Assembly (NCBI RefSeq): GCF_000003605.2
Contig: NW_003117448.1
Coordinates: 24,789-36,678, forward strand
Length of the DNA stretch: 11,890 bases
Direction of reading: 5' to 3'
Source: Saccoglossus kowalevskii
Lineage: Eukaryota; Hemichordata; Enteropneusta; Harrimaniidae
Part shown: positions 9,001-11,890 of the stretch, piece by piece
Position numbering within the stretch: the first letter of the stretch is position 1
Layout: every line of letters begins with the position of its first letter
Notes under the pieces: generated by a model
The model's database searches: none
Seen by the model: the letters and a program-made list of their open reading frames with translations, nothing else
Told to the model about the DNA's origin: nothing
Position numbers and translations under genes: made by a program

Positions 9001-9420
9001 TTTATCACAGTAAAGCATTTCTGGCCAGGGAAATCCATACTCCAGCATAACCGGGGTACATGAGTCCCGGACCTTTTCACAAAGCGATCGACAAGGAAAG
9101 ATCGGTCTGTCTAGACATACGGGAGCAAAAAGCGAGCACAGAAATAGTCGCGTTTCTGGATGACATCCTTTTTGCACTAACGGTACCCAACTAGCGGCTT
9201 GCTGCTGAACCTCTCCCATGCTATCATGGTCTAATAGGTTCGGCATTCGCATCTGTGTGTAACCAATGTTCTGACATAACCCCATACCAGCTGGGATCGA
9301 TACGCACATCGGTTTCGTAATTCGACCACTTAAGTCCATGGCATAAGTCCAGCTCATGTCGACTTGTGCTAGAACGCACACCAAAAAACAGGCACGAAGA
9401 GCGGAAGGAACCATAATCAT
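5726..9420 (-). CDS. sfrp1/5: Secreted Frizzled-related protein, SFRP1/5-like (three-exon gene, complete)
   Basis: The coding sequence joins 9420-8880, 7603-7529 and 6048-5726 on the minus strand: 541 + 75 + 323 = 939 nt, giving 312 residues plus TAA. Both introns are GT-AG and both interrupt a codon after its first base, so the frame is kept. Domain order is signal peptide (about 1-27), Frizzled cysteine-rich domain (39-148), acidic linker (169-180) and netrin-like domain (184-305). Members of this family are secreted, bind Wnt ligands and/or Frizzled receptors, and modulate Wnt signalling; that role is inferred from family. Vertebrate SFRP1, 2 and 5 are about 295-317 residues with three coding exons, matching size and layout here. 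The uninterrupted 'CLDRPIFPC' in the CRD resembles SFRP1/5 rather than SFRP2, which carries an insertion there. There are no internal stops. Transcript support cannot be seen from sequence. Confidence 0.95.
6049..7528 (-). other. sfrp intron 2 (1480 nt)
   Basis: This is a phase 1 GT-AG intron. It holds several short open frames on both strands (for example 6120-6425 plus and 7102-7356 minus), none resembling a known protein and each overlapped by others, so they are read as chance. There is a small TGG run at 6121-6129 and an 11-nt tandem duplication of TTGGGCGAAAA/G at 7171-7192. Confidence 0.82.
7529..7603 (-). CDS. sfrp1/5: sfrp coding exon 2: start of the netrin-like domain
   Basis: This 75-nt exon is bounded by a strong acceptor (pyrimidine tract TTTTCTTCTTTTCTAG) and a strong donor (GTAAGA). 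It completes Gly181, then encodes residues 182-205, then gives the first base of Val206. The peptide begins 'GTCEQCHQD' and ends 'EQYCEADF'. The C-x-x-C pair at 184/187 and the later C-x-x-[DE]-F at 201-205 fall where SFRP1 has 'CPPC' and 'CASEF' and SFRP2 has 'CKNDF'. I found it by searching the interval between exons 1 and 3 for that pattern. Phase 1 at both ends lets it join both neighbours in frame. A similarly short middle exon is a feature of vertebrate SFRP1/2/5. It is too small to stand out as an open frame. Confidence 0.92.
7604..8879 (-). other. sfrp intron 1 (1276 nt)
   Basis: This is a phase 1 GT-AG intron between the CRD exon and the netrin-like exon. I see no other gene in it. 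It holds one short perfect inverted repeat, GGCACC/GGTGCC (8750-8768). The 60-codon open frame at 8507-8689 has no recognisable motif and is likely chance. Confidence 0.85.
8880..9420 (-). CDS. sfrp1/5: sfrp coding exon 1: signal peptide, Frizzled CRD, acidic linker
   Basis: This exon encodes residues 1-180 plus the first base of codon 181. The first ATG (9420) has A at -3; a second ATG two codons on also has A at -3 and G at +4, so either could start. Residues 4-20 are hydrophobic, and cleavage after Ala27 is plausible. The CRD has its ten cysteines at 39, 49, 86, 95, 102, 110, 114, 121, 138 and 148. Diagnostic stretches include 'SWVPLVQKGC', 'FLCSLFAPVCLDRP' and 'GFPWPEMLYCDK'. An Asn-Gly-Ser sequon lies at 155-157, followed by a Gly run (162-165) and an acidic segment (169-179). 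The exon ends AAAAAG before GTGAAA, an acceptable donor. Reading through the donor adds 12 codons before a stop, so intron retention would give a 193-residue CRD-only protein. Confidence 0.95.
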
Positions 9421-9728
9421 CGTGATAACTGCACACGTGTACTTTCACAAACTGACCAAACGTGAATGTTCAAGACGCCTGATGATAATTCATGAGACGT
9501 CACGCGAGTGATGATTGTAGAATGTGCGACGTACGAACAGCAACGCCAACCGTAACTTGTGTATACTTCAGTGGTGTGTTATGTCTTCGTGCTATGATGG
9601 TGCGATACCATTAGACTACAGGGGGGATACCACTTCAACTGTCCCACAAACGTCCTGGATGTCTTAATCTGATTATCAGATCACCAGCAGTCTGATCTGT
9701 ACTGTTTGGTGGCATGCACCTCATCCAC

Positions 9729-9734
9729 TTATAA
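9729..9734 (-). promoter_or_regulatory. Possible TATA-like box for sfrp
   Basis: The minus strand reads ATTATTATAAGTGG about 310 nt upstream of the start codon, giving a TATAAG core. About 30 nt further on is CCAAACAGTACAG, which could hold an initiator-like CAGT. The 5' UTR would then be roughly 280 nt if unspliced. This rests on a short match in AT-rich DNA, so it is weak. Confidence 0.2.
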
Positions 9735-9739
9735 TAATG

Positions 9740-10954
9740 CTTTGCTGACAGACTTGCACTTGCACTTGTCCACACAATTTACGCTATCGAACACGTCAAG
9801 TTGGGCGGACAACCAATCACCTATTTCAATTGACAGAACACAAATTGCAATTCAATTATGTGCCAATCAAATTTAACATCTGTCAATCACCTCGATAATG
9901 ACCCGTTCAGGATTCACGGTGCAAACAAAAGCTATTTCGATCGCCTCCGTCCGCTCTTACTTCAACCAATGTCGAAAACCAAGGGGTGGTCCCTTGATTT
10001 GTTCGTGTCCGTGATGAAACGACTTTCCTGGAGCTCTTCTATACAACAACACAAAGGGATAATTAACGGACACACTACATCGGGGTGGGAAAATTTTAAA
10101 GTTGATTGCAGACATGCGCCACAGGGACACACCGTTGGCGTTGAACCAAAAATGACAAAAGCAGCATGAGTCGAAACAGGAATCTATCCAGCTAAATTTA
10201 AACAGCTTAGACACAACGAATTGAGTTAGCTTCTTCTGTAAAATATTTATATGTATTCATATGTTCAAATTGAAACTAAAACTAAAACTAAAATTGTGAC
10301 GCAGACGTCCCATGACTGGGAGCGCTCAAATAGTGAAGTTCGTACTATGATGATAAATAGCTTGCAATGTGATAAGAATAAGCCCAGACAAATACAGAAA
10401 GCATGGAGATTAAAGTAGGCAAAGAAAACAAACTGGCGTGAATAGATCTCCCAACACAGCACTGAGTTCTCTTTTCACTGAGTAAGGTCAATACGGACTA
10501 ACTCTAACGTGAACATGCAGTTTGTTTTGATTCGGGTGGTTATCGTTAGTAGGCGTGTGTGGTCACCGTAGACAATACCACCGCAATCTCATAACGGTGG
10601 CACAGTATTGTTATATTCATAGCTATATATTGTAGTGGTTGTAGTAAGAACGCAACCGTCTTTTAAATGGTCCAATAAAGTAGACAATGCATATCACCAT
10701 AAGCAGTGATAGAGGCGGTCGCATGTGTGATGTCATCTCACGTACAGAACAACTGAACCATACATTTCTCGCTCAGCAAGTTTTGAGAACCGTCATGCAA
10801 CATTGCAGAAACTTCATTTACGCAAAATCTGGTATGAATTACATTTTTACCGTTACTCAATATTCGTCCAAGTAAGACATTCGGATAAAATAAAACATGT
10901 ATTGTCTAAGTTACACTCTCCGAACAACTACTACAACCGACATTATTGATAATA
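9740..10954. other. Upstream flank of sfrp, no gene recognised
   Basis: Open frames of up to 103 codons (9858-10169, plus) overlap frames of similar length on the other strand and match nothing I know. A short ACTAAA run lies near 10271-10291, and the bulged hairpin at 10572-10611. Distal sfrp regulatory elements could lie here, but none is identifiable by eye. Confidence 0.55.
10572..10611. repeat. Bulged inverted repeat (12 bp stem)
   Basis: ACAATAC (10572-10578) and CACCG (10579-10583) pair with CGGTG (10595-10599) and GTATTGT (10605-10611). The loop is 11 nt, with a 5-nt bulge (GCACA) on the 3' side. No gene is recognisable next to it. Confidence 0.45.
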
Positions 10955-11036
10955 ACGTGCACGTCTAGCACATCTTACCCTGTGACGTGCACGTCCAGCA
11001 CATCATACCATGTGATGTGCACATCTAGATCAACAC
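10955..11036. repeat. 30-nt tandem repeat with a palindromic core, 2.7 copies
   Basis: Units start at 10955, 10985 and 11015. The first two begin ACGTGCACGT and the third ATGTGCACAT; all are perfect 10-nt palindromes. They are followed by C(T/C)AGCACATC.TACC.TGTG in units 1 and 2, and by diverged text in unit 3. Confidence 0.85.
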
Positions 11037-11616
11037 CATATCTTGGGTGCGCGTAAGGTGAGGGAAAAGTAGAATGAGAGACATGGTGAAAATCGTTAAA
11101 CTGCGACAGGAGTGGTATATTTTATATTTAAAATGAAAGACGATATTTGAAAATTCTACTATTTTTTAAACAAATGTTAATGTTTCTTCTCCAGCAATGT
11201 ACACAGATTGTACCCTGCGACGAGTTCTTTCTTGGCGTCTGAACACTCAACGTGAGCCAGGTGGGAGATAGGAGGGTAGTTTGTCACACTTCCATTGTCC
11301 ATTTGTTCAATTGATTGGGGGTAAAACAGAATTACAACTATTAAAAAGATCGTGAACGAACCCAGCTGGCTGTCACTCAGTGGGGCGGCTGTCATATGGT
11401 GTCGATGCTAGCTATGTGTTATACACAACTCGTCGTGGGCATTACAAGCAACCTGGGCGGACTAAAGAACGTTAATGGGATGGAACATAGCCAATTAGTC
11501 CCTTTATTTAGAGACACAATTCGTTATAACAACATTTGTATTCTGTATGTTAATAAATGATTGTGGTGATGCACCTTTTTTTTAGTAACCGTGCCTTAGG
11601 CGATACTGCAAGTTAT

Positions 11617-11766
11617 GATGGGCATCACAAACGTCCGGGCAATAACACCAGTCATGATGGGCATCACAAACGTCCAGGCAATAACACCAGTCATGATGGG
11701 TATTACAAACGTCCTGGCAATAACACCAGTCATGATGGGCATCACAAACGTCCGGGCAATAACACA
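11617..11766 (+). repeat. 39-nt minisatellite, about 3.8 copies
   Basis: Units at 11617-11655, 11656-11694, 11695-11733 and 11734-11765 begin GATGGGCATCACAAACGTCC and end with AATAACACCAGTCAT. Copy 3 has TATTAC for CATCAC, and the last copy stops after AATAACAC. The unit length is a multiple of three, so frames stay open on both strands: a 13-residue DGHHKRPGNNTSH repeat on plus, a Cys-rich repeat on minus. There is no sign of which, if either, is coding. Confidence 0.92.
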
Positions 11767-11890
11767 GACGCTCGGAACGTTTCTTGGCTAATAAAAAATG
11801 ACCTAAAGTGGGATCGGCATAGTTAGTCAGTCGCCGGTAAATTTCCCTACTACTCATATAATAACACAAGGTAGGAAAGCGTTGACACCA

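Noticed and set aside
9224-9448. 74-codon minus-strand frame overlapping the sfrp start
   Set aside because: It begins at GTG, not ATG, and lies out of frame with the CRD, so it is a shadow and not an upstream ORF.
9858-10214. Overlapping plus and minus frames of 103 and 85 codons
   Set aside because: They cover the same DNA, neither shows known motifs, and neither has a recognisable promoter or splice signals.
1-11890. tRNA or other structured RNA genes
   Set aside because: No GGTTCGAnnCC-type B box with a matching cloverleaf was seen on either strand by eye; a covariance-model scan would be decisive.

Overview
The window looks like invertebrate animal nuclear DNA. It is AT-rich, has long non-coding stretches, several minisatellites and decayed dispersed repeats, and an intron-containing gene with GT-AG splice sites. 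The style of the dispersed repeats (an 'ATGGCCGCCATTCGGCCAT' core and trailing 'GACGTGCATCAG' text) and the gene content fit a marine invertebrate, possibly a mollusc or another lophotrochozoan. That placement is only an impression. Nothing points to bacterial DNA: there are no operons and no tightly packed genes.

One complete gene is readable, on the minus strand from 9420 down to 5726. It has three coding exons (9420-8880, 7603-7529, 6048-5726) separated by introns of 1276 and 1480 nt, both in phase 1. Together they encode 312 residues: a signal peptide, a Frizzled-type cysteine-rich domain with all ten cysteines, an acidic linker with one N-glycosylation sequon, and a netrin-like domain with six cysteines. 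This is a secreted Frizzled-related protein of the SFRP1/2/5 clade, nearest the SFRP1/5 type, and so an extracellular modulator of Wnt signalling. An AATAAA signal lies six bases past the stop codon. A weak TATA-like box lies about 310 bases upstream of the start.

The left half (1-5700) is repeat-rich and intergenic. In order it holds a 21-nt minisatellite with a 105-nt higher-order period (1-278), a 62-nt tandem array in which two units carry an identically placed 27-nt hairpin flanked by a 7-nt duplication (468-825), two diverged copies of one dispersed element (about 1003-1172 and 3128-3352), a broken non-LTR reverse transcriptase fragment (about 2440-2796), and about six decayed copies of a second dispersed family (about 2300-4850). 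A possible LTR remnant lies at 4486-4606. The right flank (9740-11890) holds a bulged hairpin, a 30-nt palindromic tandem repeat and a 39-nt minisatellite, with no recognisable gene.

I see no previously undescribed multi-gene system here. The observations most worth checking are the reconstructed sfrp gene with its very short predicted 3' UTR and the hairpin insertions with their 7-nt duplications.
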